64,000 bases of DNA from Myxococcus sp. RHSTA-1-4 (GCF_020037125.1 NZ_JAIQDG010000001.1:558001-622000), one strand, 5' to 3'. Counted from the first letter of the stretch, positions 26,044 through 35,414 are shown. Program-made: numbers and translations. The notes: a model not told the origin generated them from the sequence alone.

Positions 26044-27153
26044 CTATTCACGCACCACCAGGGTGCCCTTCATCATCTGCATGCCACAGGTGAAGGGGAA
26101 CGAGCCCACCTTGTCCGGCACGAAGGACACCACCGTCTCCTTCAGGCCCGGCAGCGGCTTCTGGATGCCAAAAGCCGGAATGAGCAACTCCTCCCCGCAC
26201 CCGCCCGAGTCCTTGCGCACGAAGCGCAGCCGCGCCGGCACGCCCTGCTTCAGCACCACCTCGCTCGGCGCGTAGCCGCCCTGCACGGTGATGGTGACTT
26301 CCTGCACCGCTCCGGCCTGTGCCACCGCGCCGGCCGCGGCCGCCTTGGGCGCATCCACGGGCGTGAGCATGAAGCCGATGAAGTACTCGGGGTCGTCCGG
26401 CATCGGCAGGCGCACCGTCACCTCGCGCTCGGCCTCGGAGGGTGAGAGCTTTCCGGTGAGGTACTCGCCCGCCGCATCGGGAACCAGTGGAACGGCGGTG
26501 CCTTCCACCTCCACCGTGCCCTTCTTGCCCTCCAGCGACACCGGCTGACGGTAGGCATCCGTCACCCAGACGCGGACCTCACCGGACTTCAGCGACAGCA
26601 CCTCCAGGTGCGTGTCCCCGCTCATCGCCACGATGCCGCCGTGCAGCGGCGTGTGGTCGTGCGCCTGCATCGGCGTGTGGGGGGCGCCCTCCGGCCCGTG
26701 GGGGTTCGCCTCCAGGTGCGCGGTGAAGCGCGCCACCTCCGGCTTCCCGTCCTTCACCACCGTCACCACCATGGCGAGGTGCTCATCCGAGTGCTCCGGC
26801 CCCTGTCCCGCGAGGTGGTCTCCCGCGGGCGCCAGCTTCACGTCCGGGTAGCCGCCCTTCGCCACCTTCACCGAGCCGCTGGCGCCATCCACCGGACGCA
26901 CGTTGAGCGCCTCGTCCAGCAGGTACACGCGATACGTGCCTCCACGCGCCGCCACCAATTCCATGTGGCCATGCTGCGTGGACTCCACCAGTCCGCCATG
27001 CGGCGCGGCGTGGGCATGAGGCGCCTCCGCGGTGTGCGACTTCGCGGGCGCGGCCACCGCCTTCGGAGCCGAGGCCTCGGAAGGTGCGTCCTTCTTGCTG
27101 CACGCGGCCACCAGTCCCAGGGCCATCACCGCCGTGATGATTCGCTTCTTCAT
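26044..27153 (-). CDS. Cupredoxin-containing lipoprotein of the RND operon
   Basis: This 369-residue protein begins with a lipoprotein signal (MALGLVAACSKKD), then a His-containing region (HTAEAPHAHAAPHGG) and two similar segments (HGGLVESTQHGHMELV and HGGIVAMSGDTHLEVL) that look like a duplicated domain. The last 100 residues are a cupredoxin_1 domain with GGCGEE and TCGMQMMKG as likely copper ligands. It probably delivers periplasmic copper to the pump. It lies 38 bp after the RND gene and 12 bp before the sigma gene. GGGAGGA precedes the ATG at 27153. A longer upstream frame is only a shadow of the RND gene. Confidence 0.88.
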   Translation of the reverse strand: MKKRIITAVMALGLVAACSKKDAPSEASAPKAVAAPAKSHTAEAPHAHAAPHGGLVESTQHGHMELVAARGGTYRVYLLDEALNVRPVDGASGSVKVAKGGYPDVKLAPAGDHLAGQGPEHSDEHLAMVVTVVKDGKPEVARFTAHLEANPHGPEGAPHTPMQAHDHTPLHGGIVAMSGDTHLEVLSLKSGEVRVWVTDAYRQPVSLEGKKGTVEVEGTAVPLVPDAAGEYLTGKLSPSEAEREVTVRLPMPDDPEYFIGFMLTPVDAPKAAAAGAVAQAGAVQEVTITVQGGYAPSEVVLKQGVPARLRFVRKDSGGCGEELLIPAFGIQKPLPGLKETVVSFVPDKVGSFPFTCGMQMMKGTLVVRE

Positions 27154-27191
27154 CGAACGTCCTCCCAATCCCGAATCCCGTGGGCCCGCCT

Positions 27192-30100
27192 TCACAGCGA
27201 GCCCGCGAGCCGCTCCGCCGGAGGCGCCGCCTCCGGAAGACCGGTGTCCTCTTCGGCGCGAGCCACCGCCTTGCGCGCCAGGTAGCGCTCCAGGGCCGGA
27301 CGCCCGAAGCGGTAGAACACGGCCGGCGTGACGAGCAAATCCAACAGGGTGGAGCTGATGAGCCCCCCGAGGATGACCGTCGCCACCGGGTGCAGAATCT
27401 CCTTGCCCGGCGCGCCCGACGCGAGCGCCAGCGGCACCAGCGCCAGCCCCGCCGTCAGCGCCGTCATCAGCACCGGCACCAGACGCTCCAGCGAGCCGCG
27501 CAGCACCAGCTCCCTGCCGAACTGCTCGCCCTCCACCTCCACCAGGTGCAGGTAGTGGGAGATGAGCATGATGGTGTTGCGGCTGGCGATGCCACACAGG
27601 GTGATGAAGCCCACCAGCGTGGCCACGGACAGCGGCTGCCCGGTGAGCACCACCGCCGTCACGCTGCCCACCAGCGCCAGGGGGATGTTGAGCATGACCT
27701 GGAGCACGAGCCGCACCGAGCGGAAGTGCGCGTACAGCACCAGGAACATGCCGCCCACCGACAGGAGCGACAGCAACGCGATGAGCCGCGTGGCGGACTG
27801 CTGGCTCTCGAACTGGCCCTCGTAGGTGACGAAGGCGCCGGGAGGCAGCGACACCTGCGCGGCCACGCGCTCGCGCACCTGCTCCACCGCGCTGCCCAAA
27901 TCACGTCCCGCCACGTTGGCCATCACCACGATGCGCCGCTGCAGGTGGTCGTGGTGGATGACGTTGGGCCCCTGAGACTCCACCACGTCCGCCACCGCGG
28001 CCACCGGCACCCGCGCGCCCGACGGCGTGTCCACCAGCGCCCGGCGGAACGCCTCCGCGTCCACGCGCGCCCGCTCGTCGTAGCGCACCAGCACGTCGAA
28101 GGTGCGCTGCCCTTCCAGCACCTGCCCCACCACCACGCCGTTGAACGCCTTCTCCAGTTGCTCCGCCATGGCGCCGGGCTGCACACCCAGGCGCGCCGCC
28201 TCCTCGCGCTTCAGCTTCACCTGGAGCTGGGGAATCAGCGTCTGCTGCTCCACCTGCAGGTCGACGATGCCGGGCACACCCGCCATGACGCCGCGGACCT
28301 CCTCCGCCTTGCCGCGCAACACGTCCAGGTCCTGCCCGAAGAGCTTCACCGCCACCTGCGCGCGGATGCCCGACAGCAGGTGGTCCAGCCGGTGGGAGAT
28401 GGGCTGCCCCACGGACACGGACATGCCCGGGAGCTGGGACAGCCGCTCACGCAACTCCGCGAGCACCACCTCGCGCGGGCGGCCCTCCCCTTCCTTGAAG
28501 TCCACGTCCAGCTCCGAGTAGTGCACCCCTTCCGCGTGCTCGTCCTGCTCGGCGCGGCCGGTGCGCCGTCCCACCGTCTCCACCTCGGGCACGGCGGCGA
28601 TGAGGCGCTCGGCCAGCAGCCCGAAGCGGTTGGACTCCTCCAGAGATGTACCCGGCGGCGCGATGAGCGTCACCGTGGCGGTGCCCTCGTTGAAGGGCGG
28701 CAGGAAGGAGCGCCCCAGGAAGGGCACCACCGCCGCCGCCCCGAGCACCAGCACCCCCGCGCCCACCATCACCGGGCGGGAGTGCGCCAGCGCCACCTCC
28801 AGCACCCGCCGCGCCCGCGCCTTCAACCACCGCACCAGCGCGCCGTCGCCGTGCTCCAGCAGACGCCCCTTGGGCAGCAGGTACGCGCAGAGCGCCGGCG
28901 TCACCGTGAGCGAGACCAGAAGCGAGGCGAGGATGGACACGATGTAGGCCACGCCCAGCGGCGCGAAGAGCCGGCCCTCGATTCCGCCCAGCGCGAACAG
29001 CGGGATGAACACCAGCACCACGATGAGCGTGGCGAAGACGATGGAGCCCCGCACCTCCGACGACGCCCGGAAGATGACGCGCAGCGCGGGCTCCGGCTGC
29101 TCCTTCGCCCGGTTCTCCTTGAGGCGCCGGTAGACGTTCTCCACGTCCACAATCGCGTCGTCCACCAGCTCGCCAATGGCCACCGCGAGGCCGCCCAGCG
29201 TCAGCGTGTTGATGGACAGGCCGAACGCCTTCATCACCAGCGCGGTGATGACCAGGGACAGCGGAATCGCGGTGAGGGTAATCGCCGTGGTGCGCAGGTT
29301 GACGAGGAAGAGGAAGAGCACCACCACCACCAGCAGCGCGCCGTCGCGAAGCGCCTCGGCCACGTTGCCGATGGCGGAGTGGATGAAGTCCGCCTGCCGG
29401 AAGAGCGTCCGCACCCGCACGTCCCCGGGCAGCGTGGCCTGCAGCTCCGTCACCGCGGCCTCCACCTTCTCCGTCAACTCCAGCGTGCTGGCCCCGGGCT
29501 GCTTCTGCACCGCGAGGATGACCGCGGGCTGGCCGTTCATCCCTCCGTCGCCGCGCTTCACCGCCGGGCCCACCACCACCTCGCCCACCTGGGACAGGCG
29601 CACCGGTACACCGTCGCGCACCGCCACCACCGTGTTCGCCAGGTCCTCCACGGAGGCGCTGCGCGCGAGGTTGCGCACGAGGTACTCGCGGCCGCCCTTG
29701 TCCACGAAACCGCCCGTGGTGTTGCCCTGGGCCAGCCCGGCCGCGCGCTCCACCTCCTCGAAGGTGAGCCCGAAGGCCAGCAGCTTCTCCGGGTCCACGC
29801 GCACCTGGAACTGCTTCACCCCGCCGCCCAGCACCGTCACCTGGGCGATGCCCGGAATCGTCAGCAGGCGCTGGCGGATGGTCCAGTCCGCCAGCGTGCG
29901 CAGCTCCAGCGGCGAGGTGCGCCCGCCCTCGCTCTGCACGCCGAGCAGCAGGATTTCGCCCATGATGGAGGACACCGGCGCCAGGTGCGGCGTCACGTCA
30001 CGCGGCAGCCGCTCGCGCGCCACCTGGAGCCGCTCGGACACGAGCTGCCGGTCCAGGTAGATGTCCGTCCCCCAGTCGAACTCCACGTAGACGATGGACA

Positions 30101-30368
30101 GGCCCACGCCCGACGACGAGCGCACCCGCTGCACGCCCGGCGCGCCGTTCATCGCCGTCTCAATCGGCGTGGTGACGAGCGTCTCCACCTCCTCCGGAGA
30201 CAGGCCGCCCGCCTCCGTCATCACCGTCACCGTGGGGCGATTCAGGTCCGGGAACACGTCCACCGGAAGGCGCGTGACGGCCCAGCCGCCGTAGAGCAGC
30301 AGCGCCACCGCCGCCAGCACCACGAACAGGCGATGCCGCAGCGCCATCAGGATGACGTGGTCAATCAC
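27192..30368 (-). CDS. RND heavy-metal efflux pump, inner-membrane subunit (CzcA/CusA family)
   Basis: The 1,058-residue protein has the full HME-RND layout: N-terminal helix, GGLSPEEVETLVTTPIE and VRSSSGVGLSIVYVEF in the porter domain, TM4 with GELVDDAIVDVENVYRRL, a second porter half, and a final helix bundle. The GTG at 30368 overlaps the adaptor stop (GTGA) and has GGAGG upstream. TM4 has paired acidic residues (DD), unlike the pump at the left edge. It works with the adaptor and channel of the same operon to move metal out of the periplasm or cytoplasm. Context of cupredoxins and a CorE-type sigma points to copper, but the ion is not proven. Confidence 0.95.
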   Translation of the reverse strand: MIDHVILMALRHRLFVVLAAVALLLYGGWAVTRLPVDVFPDLNRPTVTVMTEAGGLSPEEVETLVTTPIETAMNGAPGVQRVRSSSGVGLSIVYVEFDWGTDIYLDRQLVSERLQVARERLPRDVTPHLAPVSSIMGEILLLGVQSEGGRTSPLELRTLADWTIRQRLLTIPGIAQVTVLGGGVKQFQVRVDPEKLLAFGLTFEEVERAAGLAQGNTTGGFVDKGGREYLVRNLARSASVEDLANTVVAVRDGVPVRLSQVGEVVVGPAVKRGDGGMNGQPAVILAVQKQPGASTLELTEKVEAAVTELQATLPGDVRVRTLFRQADFIHSAIGNVAEALRDGALLVVVVLFLFLVNLRTTAITLTAIPLSLVITALVMKAFGLSINTLTLGGLAVAIGELVDDAIVDVENVYRRLKENRAKEQPEPALRVIFRASSEVRGSIVFATLIVVLVFIPLFALGGIEGRLFAPLGVAYIVSILASLLVSLTVTPALCAYLLPKGRLLEHGDGALVRWLKARARRVLEVALAHSRPVMVGAGVLVLGAAAVVPFLGRSFLPPFNEGTATVTLIAPPGTSLEESNRFGLLAERLIAAVPEVETVGRRTGRAEQDEHAEGVHYSELDVDFKEGEGRPREVVLAELRERLSQLPGMSVSVGQPISHRLDHLLSGIRAQVAVKLFGQDLDVLRGKAEEVRGVMAGVPGIVDLQVEQQTLIPQLQVKLKREEAARLGVQPGAMAEQLEKAFNGVVVGQVLEGQRTFDVLVRYDERARVDAEAFRRALVDTPSGARVPVAAVADVVESQGPNVIHHDHLQRRIVVMANVAGRDLGSAVEQVRERVAAQVSLPPGAFVTYEGQFESQQSATRLIALLSLLSVGGMFLVLYAHFRSVRLVLQVMLNIPLALVGSVTAVVLTGQPLSVATLVGFITLCGIASRNTIMLISHYLHLVEVEGEQFGRELVLRGSLERLVPVLMTALTAGLALVPLALASGAPGKEILHPVATVILGGLISSTLLDLLVTPAVFYRFGRPALERYLARKAVARAEEDTGLPEAAPPAERLAGSL

Positions 30369-31573
30369 CGGGTGCCTCCCCGGGCCATGCGCAGCGCCGC
30401 CACGCCGCCCACCACCACCCGCTCGCCCGCCCTCAGCCCCTGGCGCACCTCGCGCCACTCGCCGTCCCGCCCGCCGAGCACCACCGGCCGCAGCTCGAAG
30501 GCCTCGGCCGCGGTGTGTACGAAGACGAAGGCGCGGCCCTCCTCCTCCACCACCGCGGGCCCGGGCACCGCCAGCGCGTCACGCCGGCCGCCCTGGCCGA
30601 TGGCCACGTCCACGAACATGCCCGGCCGCAGCCGGCCCTCGCGGTTGTCCACCTCGAAGAGGACGCGCACGCTGCGCGTGGACTCATCCACCATCTGCCC
30701 CACGTGGTGCAGCCGCGCCGCGAAGTGCTGGCCCTCGTACGCGGGTGTACCCACCAGCGCGCCCGAGGCGCTCTCCACCCGCGCCACGTCGCCCTCGTAC
30801 ACGCGCGCCTCCACCCAGACGACGGAGGCATCCAGCACCGCGAAGAGCGGGCGCGCCGGGTCCACCTGCTCGCCCACCGAGGCCCGCGCCTCCACCAGCA
30901 CCCCGTCGATGGGCGCCACCAGCGGGAAGCGCGCCGTGCCCTGCCCCTGGCGCGCACCGGACAGCACGTCCCGCGCCGCCTTCGCGCGGGCCCACTCCTG
31001 CTCCGCCGTGCTCACGACGAGCCGCGCCTGCTGGACCTCCTTCTCCGCCACCACGCCTTGCAGCGACTCCAGGCGCGCCAAATCCCTCCGGGCCTGCTCC
31101 AGCGCCGCCTGCGCACGGGACACCTCCGCCTCCGCCTGGATGTAGCCCGTGGACAGGCCCGTGGCCTCCGACGTGGAGAGGCTCTGCTGCACCAGGGCCA
31201 GCACCTCGCCGCGCTTCACGCGCTGCCCCACCAGCGGCACCGAGGCCCCGGACGCGAGCACGCGGCCCGGCACCGGCGCGGACACCTGCGCGTAGCGGTC
31301 CGTGCGTGGCGCCACCTTGCCCGGCGCCACCAGCCGCGACTCCAGCGGCCGCACCGCCGCCCGCTGCGTGCGCACCTCCAGGAGGAACTGCGTCTCCTTG
31401 GGCACCGTGAAGGCCACGCCGGGGACGATGGGCTGCTGGGAGGGCCGGGCCGCCTCACCATGGCCCTCGTGCGCCTGGGCCTCGGGGCTCCCCGCGAGAC
31501 ATATAAAGGATACGGCCAGGAGCGCCGTCAGCGCCCGCCTCGGGGCCTTCGCCAGGGTCATCACGTCACTCAC
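30365..31573 (-). CDS. RND periplasmic adaptor subunit (CusB/CzcB type)
   Basis: A 402-residue membrane-fusion protein. It has a signal peptide (ALTALLAVSFICLAGSPEAQA), a His-containing start of the mature protein (HEGHGEAARPS), lipoyl-domain halves (VSAPVPGRVLASG and LVAPIDGVLVEARASVGEQV), a helical hairpin between them, then a beta-barrel and membrane-proximal domain. It links the RND pump to the channel. The GTG at 31573 overlaps the upstream stop (GTGA) with AGAGGGG before it; an ATG at 31561 is an alternative. Confidence 0.92.
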   Translation of the reverse strand: MSDVMTLAKAPRRALTALLAVSFICLAGSPEAQAHEGHGEAARPSQQPIVPGVAFTVPKETQFLLEVRTQRAAVRPLESRLVAPGKVAPRTDRYAQVSAPVPGRVLASGASVPLVGQRVKRGEVLALVQQSLSTSEATGLSTGYIQAEAEVSRAQAALEQARRDLARLESLQGVVAEKEVQQARLVVSTAEQEWARAKAARDVLSGARQGQGTARFPLVAPIDGVLVEARASVGEQVDPARPLFAVLDASVVWVEARVYEGDVARVESASGALVGTPAYEGQHFAARLHHVGQMVDESTRSVRVLFEVDNREGRLRPGMFVDVAIGQGGRRDALAVPGPAVVEEEGRAFVFVHTAAEAFELRPVVLGGRDGEWREVRQGLRAGERVVVGGVAALRMARGGTR

Positions 31574-32124
31574 AGCAGTCCCCTCTTGCGGCGCCACACC
31601 CACAACGCGCCCAGCGCCACCAGCACGGCCACGCCTCCCGCGACGCTCCAGGCGAGCTCCGCGCCGCGTTGCTCGCCGGCGTGCTCTTCGTCCTCCGCCT
31701 CCACGTGCACCGTGCCCAGCGCCAGCACGTCCACGGCGTCACCACGCGTCACCGTCGCCACCGCCGCCAGCTCCACCTCGGGCGACAGCTCCGCCTCCGC
31801 CACGTAGATGCCCGGCGACTCCATCTTCGGCACCAGCGACTGCACGGCCGAGCCGGTCAGCGTCAGCTCCACCCGCGCCCCGCTCACCGGCGCGTTCGTC
31901 TCGCTGTCCGCCACCAGCACGCGCAGCGGCGTCCTGGGGCCCTCCGCGTGCTCCGGGTGCTTGAGCACCACCTCGAACACGTCTCCCGTCGCCGCCAGCA
32001 CGTGTTGTGCCTCACCCGGCGTGGGGGCCCTGGGCGCCTCGCCGTGCGACTCGCCCCCGTGTGCCGCCGCCACTCCGGGCAGGGCCAGGCACACCGCCAC
32101 CAGCATCCACAATCCGCGTCTCAT
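31570..32124 (-). CDS. Small exported protein with a YtkA-like domain and C-terminal membrane helix
   Basis: This 184-residue protein has a signal peptide (MLVAVCLALPGVAAAHGG), a central beta-rich domain (PLRVLVADSETNAPVSGARVEL, then YVAEAELSPEVELAAVATV) like YtkA/FixH-type or bacterial Ig-like domains, and a C-terminal transmembrane helix followed by RRKRG. It is translationally coupled to the channel (ATGA) and the adaptor (GTGA), so it is probably an accessory part of the efflux complex. Its precise role is unknown. Confidence 0.75.
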   Translation of the reverse strand: MRRGLWMLVAVCLALPGVAAAHGGESHGEAPRAPTPGEAQHVLAATGDVFEVVLKHPEHAEGPRTPLRVLVADSETNAPVSGARVELTLTGSAVQSLVPKMESPGIYVAEAELSPEVELAAVATVTRGDAVDVLALGTVHVEAEDEEHAGEQRGAELAWSVAGGVAVLVALGALWVWRRKRGLL

Positions 32125-33506
32125 TGCGGCACCCCTCCCGTGGGCAGCCGTCCTTCCGCGCGCAGCAGCGCGGTGCGCGCCCGGGCCAGCTCCGCCGCCG
32201 CGTCCACCGCCTCGGCCCGCGCCGCGAAGGCCCTGTCCCGCGCCAGCAGCAGGGCATCCAGGCCCAGCTCGCCCGCGTCGTAGGCACGACGTACCAACTC
32301 CAGGTTGCGCTCCACGGAGGGCAGGGCCGCCTCCAGCGCCGTGTTCGCCGCGCTCGCCGCCTCGAACGTGGCACGCGCCGCGCCCGACTCCGCCTCCAGC
32401 TCGCGCTCGCGGGCCACGCGCTCCGCCTCGCGTGCCGCGCGCCGCGCCCGCGCCTCCGCCAGCTCGCGACGGTTGAGGTCCCACACCGGCAGGGGCACCG
32501 ACAGCCGGGCCACGAACAGTTGGGCCGTGTGCAGGTCCGTGATGACGCCGTGCGACTCGGGACGCCGCTCGCGCTCGTAGCCCACGCCCACGGTCGGGTC
32601 CGGGAAGCGCTCGCGCCGCAGCAGCTCCACCTCCGCCTTCGCCGCGGCCTCCTCGGCGCGCGCGGCCTGAAGCTCGGGCCGCTCGGTCCGCAGCGGCGAG
32701 GGCAGTGTCGCGCGGGCGGCACGCAGCAGGGACGTGTCCTCCTCCTGCCTGGGCGATTCCCCCGTCACCTCGCGCGTCTCCCCTGCCTCCGTCACAGGCG
32801 CGGCCCGCGACTCTCGCGCCGCCCGTGTGCCCTCGTCGACGGAGGAAGCCCCCGCGCCCACCACCAGCACGGACACCGTCAGCGGAGCCGCCGCCGGGCG
32901 CCCCAGCCTCCGGTTCAGCGCCGCGCGCGCGCCTTGCGCCTCGGCCCGTGCCAGCGCGGCCCGCGCCTCCGCCCGCGCCCGCTCCAGCGCCGCGCCATTG
33001 CGCTCCAGTTCCGGCACGTCCCCCGCGGCGAAGCGGCGCGCGGTGGCCTCCTCCAGCGCCCGCGCCAGCCCCAGCGCCTCCTCCGCCAGCCTCGCCCGGG
33101 CCTCGCGCCGCTCCAGTTCCACCGCCGCGCTCACCGCCTGCGCCGCCGCTTCCAGCATCACGGCCCGCCGCCGGGCCCGGGCCGCCTCCAGCGCGGCCTC
33201 CGCCCGCTCCACGCGCAGTCCCCGCTGCCCGGCGACCTGCAGTGTCTGGCTCAGCATCAGATTGATGCGCTGATCGCCCTCATTGTCCGTGAGCGCATCG
33301 CTGGCGATCTCCGCCTCCAGCTCGGGGTTGTCCTGGAGCCACCGCCCATCCGACGACCGCACGCCCGCCGCGCCGGCCTCCTCCGCCCGCGCCGCCGCCA
33401 CTTCCGGGCTGCGCTCCACCGCCTCCGCGACCACGCGTTCCAGCGTCCAGGCCTCCTCGGGCGAGGCAGCCAGCATGAGGGTCAGGGCGGCGGACACGAC
33501 GAACAT
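32121..33506 (-). CDS. TolC-family outer-membrane channel of the RND operon
   Basis: The 461-residue protein has a cleavable signal (MFVVSAALTLMLAAS) rather than a lipobox, and two helical outer-membrane-efflux repeats (LERVVAEAVERSPEVAAARAE; LSVPLPVWDLNRRELAEARA). Between them is a poorly conserved acidic/Pro insertion. It is the first gene of the operon (channel, YtkA-like, adaptor, RND, cupredoxin lipoprotein, sigma factor). The ATG at 33506 begins the signal peptide; long upstream extensions in this frame have no signal and run over the regulatory element. The shared 33-bp element is 81 bp upstream. Confidence 0.92.
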   Translation of the reverse strand: MFVVSAALTLMLAASPEEAWTLERVVAEAVERSPEVAAARAEEAGAAGVRSSDGRWLQDNPELEAEIASDALTDNEGDQRINLMLSQTLQVAGQRGLRVERAEAALEAARARRRAVMLEAAAQAVSAAVELERREARARLAEEALGLARALEEATARRFAAGDVPELERNGAALERARAEARAALARAEAQGARAALNRRLGRPAAAPLTVSVLVVGAGASSVDEGTRAARESRAAPVTEAGETREVTGESPRQEEDTSLLRAARATLPSPLRTERPELQAARAEEAAAKAEVELLRRERFPDPTVGVGYERERRPESHGVITDLHTAQLFVARLSVPLPVWDLNRRELAEARARRAAREAERVARERELEAESGAARATFEAASAANTALEAALPSVERNLELVRRAYDAGELGLDALLLARDRAFAARAEAVDAAAELARARTALLRAEGRLPTGGVPQ

Positions 33507-33586
33507 GTCCCCATCCCAACGCAAGCCGCGTACCGAACCAGGGCCCAGTGATTTCGCGGACCTGGACGCGCCGGAACGCGCCCGGG

Positions 33587-33619
33587 TGTGACCGCGGCGG
33601 TCACACTGTGATGTGCCGG
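33587..33619 (-). promoter_or_regulatory. Shared 33-bp regulatory element, copy B
   Basis: Read in the direction of the RND operon this sequence matches the element at 8150-8182 at 28 of 33 positions, including the palindrome TCACAGTGTGA (33611-33601). It overlaps a second perfect inverted repeat, GTGTGACCGC-G-GCGGTCACAC (33586-33606). It sits between the RND operon and the divergent lysozyme-like gene, so it could act on either, but the match to copy A suggests the RND operon. Confidence 0.65.
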
Positions 33620-33738
33620 GAGGAAGCGCACCGGGCCCAGGCAACTTTTCCACACCCTGTCGGATAATTCCCACAAACCCCGAGAGCACCCGGCCCCAAC
33701 CGGAGCCTCGAGGCCCCCCGTGCCCCGGAAGGACCCCC

Positions 33739-35280
33739 ATGTCGAACTCCATGACCGTGCGTTCGAGCAACGTCTCCCAGGTTCGCGCCACGCCGAGCCC
33801 CGCGGAGCAGGACCTCAACGCCATCCTGTCGCGATACCAACCCTCGGGGGCCTCCGCGAGGACGGCGAGCCAGGACGGCCTGTCCGCGGGTGTGGGCGCC
33901 TCCCAGAAGATGGCGCAGACGGACCTGTCGAAGCTGAAGAAGTACGAGGCCGCGTTCGAGGCCGCGGGCAAGAAGTACGGCCTGCCTCCGGCGCTGCTGG
34001 CCGCCATCGCCAGCCGTGAGTCGCGCGCGGGCGGCGCGCTGGACAGCCGCGGGCGCGGTGACGGCGGCAACGGCTTCGGGCTGATGCAGGTGGACTTCCG
34101 CTACCACAAGCCCGCGGGCGGTCCGTACAGCAGCGAGCACATCGACCAGGCCGCCGGCATCCTGAAGGACTACTTCAACCAGGTGAAGAAGAACCACCCG
34201 GACTGGCCGCCCGAGCAGCAGCTCCGCGGCGCGGTGGCCGCCTACAACTCCGGCGTGAGCAACGTCCAGACCCTCAAGGGCATGGACATCGGCACCACCG
34301 GCAACGACTACTCCAATGACGTGTGGGCCCGCGCGCAGGCGCTGACGAAGCACTTCGGCGGCACCACGAGCACCGGCGGCACCAACACGCCCACCGGCGG
34401 CACCCCGGTGAAGCCCTCCGAGCTGCCGAAGTTCGACGGCCGCTACACCCCCGCGCCGAGCCTCGCGGACGTGAAGTCCGGCAAGGCGTCGCTGCACATC
34501 GGCCACCAGGGCCCGGCCGTCAAGGAGCTCCAGAAGAAGCTGGGCATCGAGGCGGACGGCTACTTCGGCCCGAAGACGCGCGAGGCCGTCTACAAGTTCC
34601 AGCTCGAGCACAAGCTGACGCCCCCCGCCGGCAAGGAGGGCACCGTCGGCCCCACCACGCTGGAGTGGATCAACGCCGGTGGCCGCCCGTCCGCGACGAA
34701 CACCAAGCCGACGACGACGCCGGGCACGAATGACACCTTCGACGCCGGCAGCACCGGCAAGACGCTCGGCAACGGCGTCAGCATCAACACCAACCACCCC
34801 GCGCTGAAGAAGCTGGCCACGTCGCACCTGAACAACGGCCCCACCGGCTGGTGCGTGCTCACCACGCTCAACAACATGAAGCGGCTGGGCATCCCCAACA
34901 CGCCGGAAGCCACGGGCATGGACCCGAACAACCCGCGCGGCGGCATGGCGCAGATGCTCCGCAACGGCTGGGAGTCCATCCCCTTCCCGGGCGCGCGCCA
35001 GCAGACCATCAAGAGCCCGTACGGCAACGCCACCGCCAACGTGGTGTCCGCCGACCAGTACCGGAAGCTCGTCGCGCAGGGGAAGGTGCCGGACGGCGCC
35101 ATCATCTTCCAGACGCGCCACGGCTGGGACTACAGCGGCGGCTCCAAGGGCAATGACATGGGCATCGTGCGCAACGGCGGCAAGACGACGCACAACTACG
35201 CCGACATGAGCTCCATCATCTACCGGGACTGCAAGGACGTGGTCATCCTCGTCCCGAAGGGTGCCATCCAGCGGGACTGA
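33739..35280 (+). CDS. Lysozyme-like peptidoglycan hydrolase with PG-binding domain and unknown C-terminal domain
   Basis: The 513-residue protein has no classical signal. Residues about 65-205 form a goose-type lysozyme/SLT-like domain with the catalytic Glu in ASRESRAGG and NGFGLMQVD. After a Thr/Gly linker there is a PG-binding_1 domain (HQGPAVKELQKKLGIEADGYFGPKTREAVYKFQ, about 252-290). A last domain of about 150 residues (GWCVLTTLNNMKRLGIPN; DGAIIFQTRHGWDYSGG) has a Cys and His pair suggestive of an amidase/peptidase, but I cannot place it. It probably cuts peptidoglycan, perhaps as a secreted effector in predation. GGAAGG precedes the ATG. A strong hairpin follows. Confidence 0.82.
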   Translation: MSNSMTVRSSNVSQVRATPSPAEQDLNAILSRYQPSGASARTASQDGLSAGVGASQKMAQTDLSKLKKYEAAFEAAGKKYGLPPALLAAIASRESRAGGALDSRGRGDGGNGFGLMQVDFRYHKPAGGPYSSEHIDQAAGILKDYFNQVKKNHPDWPPEQQLRGAVAAYNSGVSNVQTLKGMDIGTTGNDYSNDVWARAQALTKHFGGTTSTGGTNTPTGGTPVKPSELPKFDGRYTPAPSLADVKSGKASLHIGHQGPAVKELQKKLGIEADGYFGPKTREAVYKFQLEHKLTPPAGKEGTVGPTTLEWINAGGRPSATNTKPTTTPGTNDTFDAGSTGKTLGNGVSINTNHPALKKLATSHLNNGPTGWCVLTTLNNMKRLGIPNTPEATGMDPNNPRGGMAQMLRNGWESIPFPGARQQTIKSPYGNATANVVSADQYRKLVAQGKVPDGAIIFQTRHGWDYSGGSKGNDMGIVRNGGKTTHNYADMSSIIYRDCKDVVILVPKGAIQRD

Positions 35281-35308
35281 GCTGACGCACGACAGCTTGA
35301 CTTCCGCG

Positions 35309-35349
35309 CGCCGGGCGATGAGGGGCTCCAAGACCCTCACCGCCCGGCG
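35309..35349 (+). terminator. Terminator of the lysozyme-like gene
   Basis: CGCCGGGCGATGAGGG (35309-35324) pairs with CCCTCACCGCCCGGCG (35334-35349), 16 bp with a single G-U pair. A weak T-rich stretch follows. Confidence 0.7.
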
Positions 35350-35379
35350 TCCTATTTCACGCCTGAAACAAGAGAGGGA

Positions 35380-35408
35380 TTGACAGGCGAAGGCTTCGCG
35401 TTTATCTG
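35380..35408 (+). promoter_or_regulatory. Sigma-70 promoter of the methionine biosynthesis genes
   Basis: TTGACA (35380-35385), a 17-bp spacer and TATCTG (35403-35408) make a near-consensus housekeeping promoter. Transcription should start near 35415, immediately before the structured leader. The first gene begins 430 bp downstream, so the transcript has a long leader. Confidence 0.8.
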
Positions 35409-35414
35409 CTGTCC

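Noticed and set aside
27180..31145. Open plus-strand frame of over 1,300 codons opposite the RND operon
   Set aside because: It is antisense to well-defined RND, adaptor and lipoprotein genes, is rich in Arg, His and Gln as high-GC shadow frames are, and has no domain.
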